Assembly: GCA_013042795.1 (NCBI GenBank) | Contig: JABDPK010000070.1 | Location: 1 to 7,084 of the forward strand | Direction of reading: 5' to 3' | DNA: 7,084 nucleotides | Origin: Saprospiraceae bacterium | Lineage (GTDB): Bacteria > Bacteroidota > Bacteroidia > Chitinophagales > Saprospiraceae | Shown: positions 1 through 5,792 of the stretch, piece after piece | Position numbering within the stretch: the stretch's first letter is position 1 | Layout: every line of letters begins with the position of its first letter | Program-made: the position numbers and the translations under genes | Notes under the pieces: model-generated | Told to the model about the DNA's origin: nothing | The model's input: the letters and a program-made list of their open reading frames with translations, nothing else | Database searches by the model: none

Positions 1-517
1 TGGAGATTGTATTCCAGGTAATTCATATCCCACCGAAAACATTCCACTTGGAAATGATCCGGGACAATATGACCTGGTAATCAAAATCGGCAGTAATATT
101 GAAAACACAGGCCTCATTGAGCTTTCGACGGAGAAAATGTCTTTAAGTATGAATGAAAGCTCAGGTATAACCCTGGCAGAAAACCAGATTTTTGATGTCC
201 CGGACGGTATCACATGGGGATATCTTGATAATCGTGTGGCCGGTACAACGGATTTGACGTCAGTGGCTGGGATTATCCAACAGGAGATTGAAATGATCAA
301 TGGTATGAATGAAGGTAATTACGGATATTTTGTCATTGGCGATTTACATAGTGTCGAAATCAAAGATGCCGGTCCTGCTGTAACGTCCATGCTTTTAGAT
401 GTCAGAGATCTTGCCAAATGGCAGAGACTGAAGGAATTGCTTGCTGAATTTGAAGGAAAATTCCCTGATATCCAATATGAATTTACACGCTGGGATGGCC
501 TGCAGGTCTGGAACTGA
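1..517 (+). CDS. Hypothetical protein, C-terminal part (5' end outside window)
   Basis: The reading frame is open from the first complete codon at position 2 to a TGA at 515-517, giving about 171 visible residues. An internal ATG at 137 lies in the same frame, but open, protein-like sequence continues upstream of it, so the gene most likely starts before the window. I do not recognise the family. The visible part begins with a Gly/Pro/Asn-rich stretch and a short beta-rich segment (YDLVIKIG). The last ~75 residues look like a compact alpha/beta domain: a strand around GYFVIGDLHSVEI, another around TSMLLDV, a charged helix (LAKWQRLKELLAEFEGKF) and the C-terminus RWDGLQVWN. No catalytic motif, lipobox or membrane segment is visible. 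It is convergent with the regulator gene, with no bases between the two stop codons. The coding call is well supported by length and composition; the function is unknown. Confidence 0.8.
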   Translation, partial: GDCIPGNSYPTENIPLGNDPGQYDLVIKIGSNIENTGLIELSTEKMSLSMNESSGITLAENQIFDVPDGITWGYLDNRVAGTTDLTSVAGIIQQEIEMINGMNEGNYGYFVIGDLHSVEIKDAGPAVTSMLLDVRDLAKWQRLKELLAEFEGKFPDIQYEFTRWDGLQVWN

Positions 518-1207
518 TTACAATTCGAATATAAATCCGCTCTTTTTCGCCAATTCATATTTTTCCGCATCAAATGAATATAACATAGCTGGTCTGTGAG
601 CTACATTCTGTTGTTGTTCTTTTAATGCCTTCAGAATATGCATACTGAGTATCTTCTTTCTGAAATTTCTTTTATCCAGGTCTTTTTCAAGTATAGATTC
701 ATAAAGACGCTGCATTTCAGTTAGGGTAAACTTGGTGGGCAACAACTCAAACCCAATAGGCCTTAGTTTAACATTTTGCCGCAATCTCTCAAGGCAAGTT
801 TGCATGATCTCATAATGATCATAAGCCAGGGAAGTAATGGCCCGAATTTCTTTCCATTCCACTTTATCGGCAAATGATGCAGCCCGAATGGATACATTGG
901 TAATATTTACAAGAGAATAATAAGCAATCGTTATTACCCGACCCTTAGGGTGTCGGTTAACTTTTCCAAAAGTATGAACTTGCTCCAGGTATACATCCTT
1001 GACTCCTGTCAATTGTTCCAATACCCTTAAAGCAGCATCGTCCAAATCTTCGTCGGGATGTCCCCTATCACCAGGCAATGCCCATTGTCCCCCGTAAGGA
1101 TCAGATCGTCTTTTAATCAACAGGACTTTCAATACATCATTGTCAAATCCGAAGATGACATTATCAACCGAAAACGCAGACTTGAAAAAATCGTTCTGAA
1201 AAGGCAT
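518..1207 (-). CDS. NrtR-type transcriptional regulator (degenerate Nudix domain + winged helix)
   Basis: This 229-residue protein has the two-part build of the NrtR/AraR-like family: an N-terminal Nudix fold (about 10-140) and a C-terminal winged-helix DNA-binding domain (about 150-229). Family hallmarks are visible: LLIKRRSDPYGGQWALPG near 30-46, and in the C-terminal part FELLPTKFTLTEMQRLYE, LDKRNFRKKIL and the late RPAMLYSFD. The Nudix box (about 47-69) is broken. The Gly after PG is Asp47, and the REUxEExGU core reads RVLEQLTGV, so the metal-binding glutamates are replaced by Val62, Gln65 and Leu66. Only Glu53, Arg61 and Gly68 of the motif remain. Hydrolase activity is therefore unlikely. 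By family knowledge, such proteins sense a nucleotide- or sugar-derived ligand and control transcription. It is divergent from the threonine aldolase gene, 43 bp away, so self- or neighbour-regulation is possible. The effector cannot be told from sequence. Automatic annotation would probably call it a Nudix hydrolase. Confidence 0.88.
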   Translation of the reverse strand: MPFQNDFFKSAFSVDNVIFGFDNDVLKVLLIKRRSDPYGGQWALPGDRGHPDEDLDDAALRVLEQLTGVKDVYLEQVHTFGKVNRHPKGRVITIAYYSLVNITNVSIRAASFADKVEWKEIRAITSLAYDHYEIMQTCLERLRQNVKLRPIGFELLPTKFTLTEMQRLYESILEKDLDKRNFRKKILSMHILKALKEQQQNVAHRPAMLYSFDAEKYELAKKSGFIFEL

Positions 1208-1217
1208 CCAGACTTAT

Positions 1218-1225
1218 TAGTTTTG
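1218..1225 (+). promoter_or_regulatory. Putative Bacteroidota -7 box for the threonine aldolase gene
   Basis: TAGTTTTG fits the TAnnTTTG consensus and lies 25 nt before the ATG at 1251, in the 43-bp divergent gap. No convincing TTG -33 element is seen at the usual spacing. On the opposite strand, TATATTTT at 1231-1238 is a 7-of-8 match that could serve the regulator gene. An imperfect inverted repeat overlaps the region (ATTAGTTTT at 1216-1224 and AAAATAAT at 1238-1245), but it is AT-rich and may be chance. Confidence 0.35.
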
Positions 1226-1250
1226 ATGTGAAAATATAAAATAATCTGTA

Positions 1251-2267
1251 ATGAATATTAATCTGATAAGCGATACAGTGACTACACCCTCTGAAGGTAT
1301 GCGAAAGACCATGGCAGCAGCTGAAGTCGGGGATGATGTTTTTGGTGAAGATCCTACGGTAAACAGGCTGGAAGATATGGCAGCCTGTATGTTTGGAAAA
1401 GAAGCTGCTTTGTATTGTCCTTCCGGGACAATGACCAATCAAATAGCCATCAAGACCCACACACAACCCCTTGATGAATTGATATGCGAAATCAATTCTC
1501 ATGTCTACCAGTACGAAACAGGGGGATATTCATTTAATTCAGGTGTCGCAGTCAACCTGATACAGGGAGAATATGGCAAACTGAATGCTGAACAGATAAA
1601 AGATGCCATCAAAGCCACTTATGACTGGCTACCAAACACCAGCCTTGTCGTGATCGAAAACAGTACGAATAAAGGAGGCGGAAATTTCTATACACTTGAT
1701 GAAATAAAAGAGATAAGAGCTGTGTGCCAGGAAAACAAACTGGCATTGCATCTTGATGGAGCCAGATTATTTAACGTCCTTGTAGAAACAGGCGACACCA
1801 CCCTGGAAGTTGGTGAACAATTCGATTCCATTTCCATATGCTTATCCAAAGGTCTTGGTGCGCCAGTGGGGTCTTTACTCATCGGAAACAAAGAATTTAT
1901 AAAGCAGGCGAGGAGATTCAGAAAAGTCATGGGCGGTGGAATGCGACAGGCAGGAATTATTGCCAGTGCAGGGATATATGCGCTCGAAAACAATGTTGAC
2001 AGGTTGAAAAATGATAACGATCATGCCAAAAGGATAGGAAAAATTCTTGAGAATCAGGATTATGTAGAATCTGTACTACCTATACGAACCAATATTATCA
2101 TATTCAATCTCAAATACGATACAGCAGATCAGTTCTTGGAGAAACTAAAAGCGCATCATGTGACCGCTCATGCTTTCGGACCAAAACAAGTAAGGTTTGT
2201 GACGCACCTTGATTTTACTAGTGAAATGATGGATGAACTTGAAAAGATTCTGAACCTGATTAATTAA
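1251..2267 (+). CDS. ltaE: Low-specificity L-threonine aldolase
   Basis: This PLP-dependent enzyme cleaves L-threonine or L-allo-threonine to glycine and acetaldehyde in the cytoplasm. At 338 residues it is close to the usual family length (E. coli LtaE has about 333). Family motifs run in order: N-terminal NLISDTVTTPSEGMRKTM; GDDVFGEDPTVNRLE; the PSGTMTNQIAI segment near 57-67; His84 in the position that stacks on the cofactor; the HLDGAR motif (Asp169, Arg172); the Schiff-base lysine Lys200 in LSKGLGAPVGS; and the C-terminal VRFVTHLD with Arg315 as a likely carboxylate-binding residue. All expected catalytic residues are present. The ATG at 1251 has no Shine-Dalgarno sequence, but the protein begins exactly where family members do. 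Its TAA shares the TTAA at 2264-2267 with the stop of the convergent DUF151 gene. Nothing points to a pathway partner nearby. Confidence 0.95.
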   Translation: MNINLISDTVTTPSEGMRKTMAAAEVGDDVFGEDPTVNRLEDMAACMFGKEAALYCPSGTMTNQIAIKTHTQPLDELICEINSHVYQYETGGYSFNSGVAVNLIQGEYGKLNAEQIKDAIKATYDWLPNTSLVVIENSTNKGGGNFYTLDEIKEIRAVCQENKLALHLDGARLFNVLVETGDTTLEVGEQFDSISICLSKGLGAPVGSLLIGNKEFIKQARRFRKVMGGGMRQAGIIASAGIYALENNVDRLKNDNDHAKRIGKILENQDYVESVLPIRTNIIIFNLKYDTADQFLEKLKAHHVTAHAFGPKQVRFVTHLDFTSEMMDELEKILNLIN

Positions 2268-2860
2268 CTGGATTCTTCAGACTGGCCGCTACGTTTATTG
2301 ATCTCATCACGGATCAGGGCCGCTTTTTCATAATCCTCGGTGTCCAAAACATCCTTAAGCATTTGTTTTAATGCTTTTAAGGAATACTGGTCATATGAAT
2401 CAGGGCTGACTTCATCAGGCACGATTGTTTTTTCCTTTTTATCTTCTTCATCTTCAAGGACCACACCTGCCTGCTCCATAATAAAGTCAAAAGTCGATAT
2501 AGGGCTTTTAAAACGGACAGCCATCGCAATGGCATCAGATGTTCTTGAATCAATCACAAATTCTTCGCCGTCATTGACACAGACCAACTGGGCATAAAAG
2601 ATACCGTCCAGCAAATTGTTGATCACTACTTCTTTCAATTCTACATTGAAGGTATCCAAAGTATTTTTGAACAGGTCATGGGTGAGCGGACGATTTGGAA
2701 TCATCCTTTCCATGGCTACGGCTATAGCCTGGGCCTCAAATCCACCTATGACAATCGGCAACCTCCTGTTACCCGATACCTCTCCCAACACAACTGCATA
2801 ATTATGTGACTGGGTAACACTATGTGAAAGGGCAACTATTTCAAGATCGATTTTCTTCAT
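2264..2860 (-). CDS. Bifunctional nuclease family protein (DUF151) with C-terminal UVR motif
   Basis: This 198-residue cytoplasmic protein has an N-terminal DUF151/BFN domain (about 5-130). Family landmarks include LPIVIGGFEAQAIAVAME, the RPLTHDLFK segment and DSRTSDAIAMAVR. An acidic-basic linker (about 135-160, EDEEDKKEK) leads to a C-terminal UvrB/UvrC-like helical hairpin (about 161-190, LKQMLKDVLDTEDYEKAALIRDEI), the motif through which UvrB and UvrC interact. BFN-domain proteins have been reported with nuclease activity in plants, but the bacterial role is not settled. The UVR tail suggests, by inference, a scaffold or repair-associated role, or the stress-linked use seen in other UVR proteins. 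It is convergent with the threonine aldolase gene, sharing TTAA at the stops. On the other side the TPR gene lies 191 bp upstream on the same strand. The start at 2860 fits the family N-terminus and has a TATATTTG box 4 nt before it. Confidence 0.9.
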   Translation of the reverse strand: MKKIDLEIVALSHSVTQSHNYAVVLGEVSGNRRLPIVIGGFEAQAIAVAMERMIPNRPLTHDLFKNTLDTFNVELKEVVINNLLDGIFYAQLVCVNDGEEFVIDSRTSDAIAMAVRFKSPISTFDFIMEQAGVVLEDEEDKKEKTIVPDEVSPDSYDQYSLKALKQMLKDVLDTEDYEKAALIRDEINKRSGQSEESS

Positions 2861-2864
2861 GGCT

Positions 2865-2872
2865 CAAATATA
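2865..2872 (-). promoter_or_regulatory. Putative -7 box for the DUF151 gene, 4 nt before the start codon
   Basis: On the minus strand TATATTTG matches TAnnTTTG exactly and is followed by only four bases before the ATG. A transcript from this box would begin at or very near the start codon, so a leaderless mRNA is inferred. No TTG -33 element was found at 19-21 bp spacing. The rest of the gap up to 2976 is AT-rich and shows nothing else I can support. Confidence 0.42.
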
Positions 2873-2976
2873 AAACTAAAGAATATGTATTTGTTGATCA
2901 GACACTATAAAAGAGGCCTAAATTATAAGCATAAATATTGATTATTTCACTCTAAAAGTCCACTATTTGTGGTTAA

Positions 2977-3056
2977 GAATTCGAGAAATCGGGATTTTGG
3001 GACTCCTAGAAGTCGGGAGTTTGGGATTTCCGGAGTTTGGGAAGTCGGGATTCAGT
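2977..3056. repeat. Degenerate 8-bp tandem repeat array (10 units) at the TPR gene stop codon
   Basis: Ten consecutive octamers in strict 8-bp phase all begin with GA on the plus strand. Examples are GAAATCGG (2985), GATTTTGG (2993), GAAGTCGG (3009 and 3041) and GAGTTTGG (3017 and 3033). A loose consensus is GANNTYGG; two units, GACTCCTA (3001) and GATTTCCG (3025), depart from it. Six GGG tracts fall at 2991, 2999, 3015, 3023, 3039 and 3047, all spaced by multiples of 8. The last unit (3049-3056) contains the TGA stop (3052-3054, complement) of the minus-strand TPR gene, so the array starts at that gene's 3' end and runs downstream from it. The period is not a multiple of 3 and there is no open frame, so it is not coding. 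Confidence 0.85.
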
Positions 3057-3381
3057 TACCTAATTCAATTTCAAGATTCATTTTGGCATTGTTCAATTCT
3101 GACAAGGCATGATAATCTGTTTGTTTCTTAGCCATTTGAATCCCTTCATTATAAGTTTGCATAGCTAAAATATTCTCATCCAGCTTTTCATAAAGCTTTG
3201 CCAGGTGATAATACAAACCAATATATTCAGGTTGGGTCTCCCTAAGGAAGAGGTATTTTTCAAGGGCTTTATCAAATTGATCCTGTTGCTCGTATTCCTT
3301 ACCAACGGCAAACAATAAAAAGGCATCATCAGGTTGATCCTGAAGAAATTGAAGGAGTTTTTCCAATCGCTTATCACTCAT
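3052..3381 (-). CDS. Small tetratricopeptide repeat (TPR) protein
   Basis: The 109-residue protein is almost entirely helical. After a short N-terminal helix (LEKLLQFLQDQP), two TPR units can be read at about 18-51 (DDAFLLFAVGKEYEQQDQFDKALEKY...) and about 52-85, where the second runs GLYYHLAKLYEKLDENILAMQTY. Both show the expected small and aromatic pattern (Gly27/Tyr30/Ala39 and Leu60/Ala61/Tyr64/Ala73). A C-terminal capping helix follows (88-107). There is no signal peptide or membrane segment, so it is probably a cytoplasmic protein-binding adaptor; its partner is unknown. It lies 129 bp downstream of dapF on the same strand and may be co-transcribed, since I see no exact TAnnTTTG box in front of it. 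Its TGA stop falls inside the octamer array at 2977-3056. The start ATG at 3379-3381 is the only ATG that gives the full N-terminal helix. Confidence 0.85.
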   Translation of the reverse strand: MSDKRLEKLLQFLQDQPDDAFLLFAVGKEYEQQDQFDKALEKYLFLRETQPEYIGLYYHLAKLYEKLDENILAMQTYNEGIQMAKKQTDYHALSELNNAKMNLEIELGN

Positions 3382-3496
3382 ATCTATTTATTGCTGGCAA
3401 TTAATTTTAAACTTATAAATCTTAAGAAGTCCTGTATACAATATTTCAAAATACGCACATTGCGAAGTCTATATTTATCACCTTTTTCAAATAAGA

Positions 3497-3513
3497 ACAA
3501 ATTCCCGAAATCA
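3497..3513 (-). repeat. Possible two-unit octamer trace at the dapF stop codon
   Basis: On the minus strand, beginning inside the dapF TGA (3511-3513), the sequence reads GATTTCGG (3512-3505) then GAATTTGT (3504-3497). These resemble the octamers of the 2977-3056 array (GANNTYGG) in the same 8-nt phase. Relative to the gene, the orientation is opposite to that of the array at the TPR gene stop. Two units are too few to exclude chance. It is listed because of its position directly at a stop codon. Confidence 0.3.
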
Positions 3514-4293
3514 CCCTAATTCAATTTCTCCCTTATAAACGCAGTTCACCGGTCCGGTCAACCAGACATCACGAAAGCCTGATCCCTCTTTTACAAATTT
3601 CACTGTAAGCTTTCCACCTTCAGCCTCTATATGTACAATATCATCTTCCATGTTATATTCCAGGGTGGCAGCAATTGCAGAGGCAGTCACACCTGTTCCA
3701 CAGGACAATGTTTCATCCTCTACCCCGCGTTCATATGTCCTCAATCTGATATAGCCATCCTGCTTTTCCACGAAGTTCACATTGATGCCTTCCCTTGAAT
3801 ATGTATCACTATAACGGATTTTCCTGGCCTCAGCGATAATCGGCAATTCTGAAATATTATTTCGAAAAGAGACATAATGCGGCGATCCTGTATCCAGGAC
3901 ATAATCTGAATCGGTCTTATGCACGGATAAAACGTCTTTGAGTTGTACAGAAACCTGTTCGCCAACTTTTCCACGATGTGGACCATCTACTGCTATAAAA
4001 TTAGCATCTGTATCACAGTGACCGAGGCTGTGAGCCAGGTGCACGATACATCTGCCACCATTTCCACACATGGTACTTTTATTCCCGTCAGAGTTGAAAT
4101 AGATCATCTCGAAATCATACTCTTCACTTGCTTCCATAATCATCAACCCATCAGCTCCGACACCAAAGCGACGGTCACAAATTCTTTCTATCAATTCGCG
4201 ATTCAGACCAGACAGGTCGTATCCATTCGTGATATTGTCAATAATGACGAAATCATTACCCGTTCCCTCATATTTGTAAAACCTGATTATCAA
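3511..4293 (-). CDS. dapF: Diaminopimelate epimerase
   Basis: DapF converts LL-diaminopimelate to meso-diaminopimelate, the direct precursor of lysine and the cross-linking residue of most Gram-negative peptidoglycan; it acts in the cytoplasm without a cofactor. The 260-residue length is typical. Both catalytic cysteines are visible: Cys76 in MCGNGGRC and Cys198 in SCGTGVTA. Other family motifs are the N-terminal FYKYEGTGNDFVIID, FGVGADGLM near 43-51, YFNSDGNKSTMCGNGGRC, GSPHYV near 136-141 and YERGVEDETLSCGTG with Glu188. The start is a TTG (4291-4293). It is the only start codon that keeps the conserved N-terminus, because an in-frame TAA lies two codons upstream and no ATG or GTG is available there. 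It is divergent from htrA, 83 bp away, and upstream of the TPR gene on the same strand. A TAGTTTTG box lies 29 nt before the start. Confidence 0.96.
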   Translation of the reverse strand: MIIRFYKYEGTGNDFVIIDNITNGYDLSGLNRELIERICDRRFGVGADGLMIMEASEEYDFEMIYFNSDGNKSTMCGNGGRCIVHLAHSLGHCDTDANFIAVDGPHRGKVGEQVSVQLKDVLSVHKTDSDYVLDTGSPHYVSFRNNISELPIIAEARKIRYSDTYSREGINVNFVEKQDGYIRLRTYERGVEDETLSCGTGVTASAIAATLEYNMEDDIVHIEAEGGKLTVKFVKEGSGFRDVWLTGPVNCVYKGEIELG

Positions 4294-4322
4294 AGTTTAT
4301 TTTTTAATAATTGTGCTATCTG

Positions 4323-4330
4323 CAAAACTA
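4323..4330 (-). promoter_or_regulatory. Putative -7 box for dapF
   Basis: The minus strand reads TAGTTTTG, an exact TAnnTTTG match and the same octamer as the box before the threonine aldolase gene. It lies 29 nt upstream of the dapF TTG start, leaving a short AT-rich leader. No TTG -33 element is seen at the standard spacing. Confidence 0.4.
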
Positions 4331-4332
4331 AA

Positions 4333-4360
4333 CATATTCAATTTTATGTTAATGAATATG
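4333..4360. promoter_or_regulatory. Inverted repeat CATATTCA-N12-TGAATATG between divergent promoters (candidate operator)
   Basis: CATATTCA (4333-4340) and TGAATATG (4353-4360) are perfect 8-bp inverted arms with centres 20 bp apart, about two helical turns. They lie between the dapF box (4323-4330) and the htrA box (4365-4372). The right arm runs into a second, perfect 12-bp palindrome, ATATGATCATAT (4356-4367), which overlaps the htrA box. This layout suits a dimeric DNA-binding protein that affects one or both promoters. The regulator is unknown and the sequence is AT-rich, so chance cannot be excluded. Confidence 0.4.
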
Positions 4361-4364
4361 ATCA

Positions 4365-4372
4365 TATCTTTG
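4365..4372 (+). promoter_or_regulatory. Putative -7 box for htrA, 4 nt before the start codon
   Basis: TATCTTTG matches TAnnTTTG and is separated from the htrA ATG by four bases, the same spacing as at the DUF151 gene. It implies a leaderless or nearly leaderless transcript. Its first bases lie within the palindrome ATATGATCATAT (4356-4367), so a protein bound there would compete with RNA polymerase. No clear -33 TTG is present. Confidence 0.45.
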
Positions 4373-4376
4373 TTCT

Positions 4377-5792
4377 ATGCGTAAATACGGCAGTACTGTT
4401 CTTATTTCATTGCTATGTTCTCTTCTCTGTGTAGCTATCTACCATGCTGCTTTCTACAATCCCCCCAGCTCCAACAAAGAATCGTTTGCGAGGTTTGCCA
4501 ATGACAATACATCGCAATATAACCTCAAACCATCTTTTGTACCGCCTGTCGATGATATGAAATTTATTGATATCGTCAATGAATCAAAATTTGCAGTTGT
4601 ATCGGTTAAAGCTGTCAAGATCAAAGAAAGCGGATTTTTCAGGGATAAATATTCCAAATCCAACGGATCAGGTGTAATACTGAGTCCGGATGGCTTTATC
4701 GTAACAAACTACCACGTGGTTGAAGATGCCAGCGATATTGAAATCAAACTTGAAGATAAACGTGAGTATAAAGCAAAATTGATAGGTTATGATCTGTCAA
4801 CAGATATTGCACTTTTAAAAATCGAAAGCAATAATTTACAATATCTGGAATTTGGTAATTCTGATTCTCTCCAGGTTGGCGAATGGGTACTTGCCATTGG
4901 AAACCCATTCAAACTTCAGTCATCAGTAACTGCCGGAATAGTGAGTGCTAAAGCCAGGAACATCAATTTGTTTAACCGCCAGGGCATTGAATCATTTATT
5001 CAGACAGATGCTGCTATCAACCCCGGCAATAGTGGTGGCGCCTTATTAAACACCCGCGGAGAACTGGTTGGTGTGAATACAGCAATATTAACCTATAGCG
5101 GAAAATATGAAGGTTTTTCTTTTGCCGTACCCGGAAACCTGGTTCAAAAAGTAGTCTCTGACATACGTGAATATGGTGCTGTACAGCGTGCATGGCTAGG
5201 TATCAGCATATTTGATGTCGATGAACAACAAGCCAGGAAACTTGATCTTGATTTCATTGGTGGTGTGTACCTGGATGTTGTAGAAAAAGATGGATCAGCC
5301 CATGCTTCCGGTCTCCGATCCAAGGATGTTATTACGTCCATAGATGGTTCCCCAACGATGACAACCCCGGAATTCCTTGAAACTATGGGTAAGTATAGTC
5401 CGGGCGATGAAGTCAATATCGAATTTTACCGAAATGGTACCAAACAATCCTGTAAAGCGATATTAAGAAACCAGTTAAATACTACAGATTTTGTAGCTGT
5501 CAGAAAAGATGAAATTCTCTTAGACCTTGGATTTGAACTTCGCGAACTCAATTCAGATGAAATAGACCGCCTTGATAAAGAAGGTATCCTGGTCGTCAGC
5601 ATCTTCCGAAACAGCACCATCGCTAAAACAAATATGGATCCTGGTTATATCATCACAACCATCAATGGCAATGAAGTAACTACAGTGAACCAATTGATTT
5701 CATATCTCCAGTCTGTTGAAGGCGATATTCTCCTGAATGGCTTTTATGAGAATTATCCGGGAGAGTGGCCTTATAAGTTTGGAATGCCTTAA
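4377..5792 (+). CDS. HtrA/Do-family serine protease with two PDZ domains (DegP/DegQ-like)
   Basis: This 471-residue envelope protease should degrade or refold damaged extracytoplasmic proteins. Residues 7-25 (TVLISLLCSLLCVAIYHAA) form a hydrophobic signal or anchor segment; the cysteines lack a proper lipobox, so a membrane anchor or cleaved signal is more likely than a lipoprotein. A linker leads to the trypsin-like domain (about 62-265), with the full triad His113 (TNYHVVEDA), Asp143 (STDIALLKI) and Ser219 (NPGNSGGALLN), plus GSGVILSPDGFIVTN and the VGVNTAI segment. PDZ1 spans about 272-365 (AWLGISI, GLRSKDVITSIDG). A more divergent PDZ2 spans about 383-458 (PGYIITTINGNEV). The length is close to E. 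coli DegP. The start at 4377 is fixed by an in-frame TGA at 4359-4361 and by the signal segment. The final codons ATG-CCT-TAA are part of the first octamer unit of the downstream repeat, so the last two residues are repeat-encoded. Confidence 0.95.
   Translation: MRKYGSTVLISLLCSLLCVAIYHAAFYNPPSSNKESFARFANDNTSQYNLKPSFVPPVDDMKFIDIVNESKFAVVSVKAVKIKESGFFRDKYSKSNGSGVILSPDGFIVTNYHVVEDASDIEIKLEDKREYKAKLIGYDLSTDIALLKIESNNLQYLEFGNSDSLQVGEWVLAIGNPFKLQSSVTAGIVSAKARNINLFNRQGIESFIQTDAAINPGNSGGALLNTRGELVGVNTAILTYSGKYEGFSFAVPGNLVQKVVSDIREYGAVQRAWLGISIFDVDEQQARKLDLDFIGGVYLDVVEKDGSAHASGLRSKDVITSIDGSPTMTTPEFLETMGKYSPGDEVNIEFYRNGTKQSCKAILRNQLNTTDFVAVRKDEILLDLGFELRELNSDEIDRLDKEGILVVSIFRNSTIAKTNMDPGYIITTINGNEVTTVNQLISYLQSVEGDILLNGFYENYPGEWPYKFGMP

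Noticed and set aside
319..573. 84-codon minus-strand frame at the 3' end of the unknown gene
   Set aside because: It overlaps two better-supported genes and reads as low-quality shadow sequence.
1164..1502. Minus-strand open frames across the regulator-aldolase gap and the aldolase N-terminus
   Set aside because: They are antisense to conserved threonine aldolase sequence and have no recognisable domain.
2340..2801. Two plus-strand open frames within the DUF151 gene
   Set aside because: They are serine- and threonine-rich shadows of a conserved domain on the other strand.
2977..3056. G-quadruplex from the six GGG tracts
   Set aside because: Tracts are separated by alternating 5- and 13-nt loops, too long for a confident quadruplex call; the 8-bp phase explains the tracts better.
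2977..3056. CRISPR array
   Set aside because: The units are 8 bp, degenerate and have no spacers, and no cas gene is present.
3382..3510. Separate promoter for the TPR gene
   Set aside because: Only near matches (for example GTATTTTG on the minus strand) were found, none meeting TAnnTTTG; co-transcription with dapF is equally likely.
3943..4434. 163-codon plus-strand open frame crossing dapF and the htrA start
   Set aside because: It overlaps the well-supported dapF coding region, the divergent promoter gap and the htrA start; its Ile/Phe/His/Cys-rich translation looks like a shadow frame.
4377..4460. HtrA as a lipoprotein
   Set aside because: Cys14 and Cys17 lie within the hydrophobic core and lack a lipobox (Leu-Leu-Cys and Leu-Leu-Cys, with no Gly, Ala or Ser before Cys).
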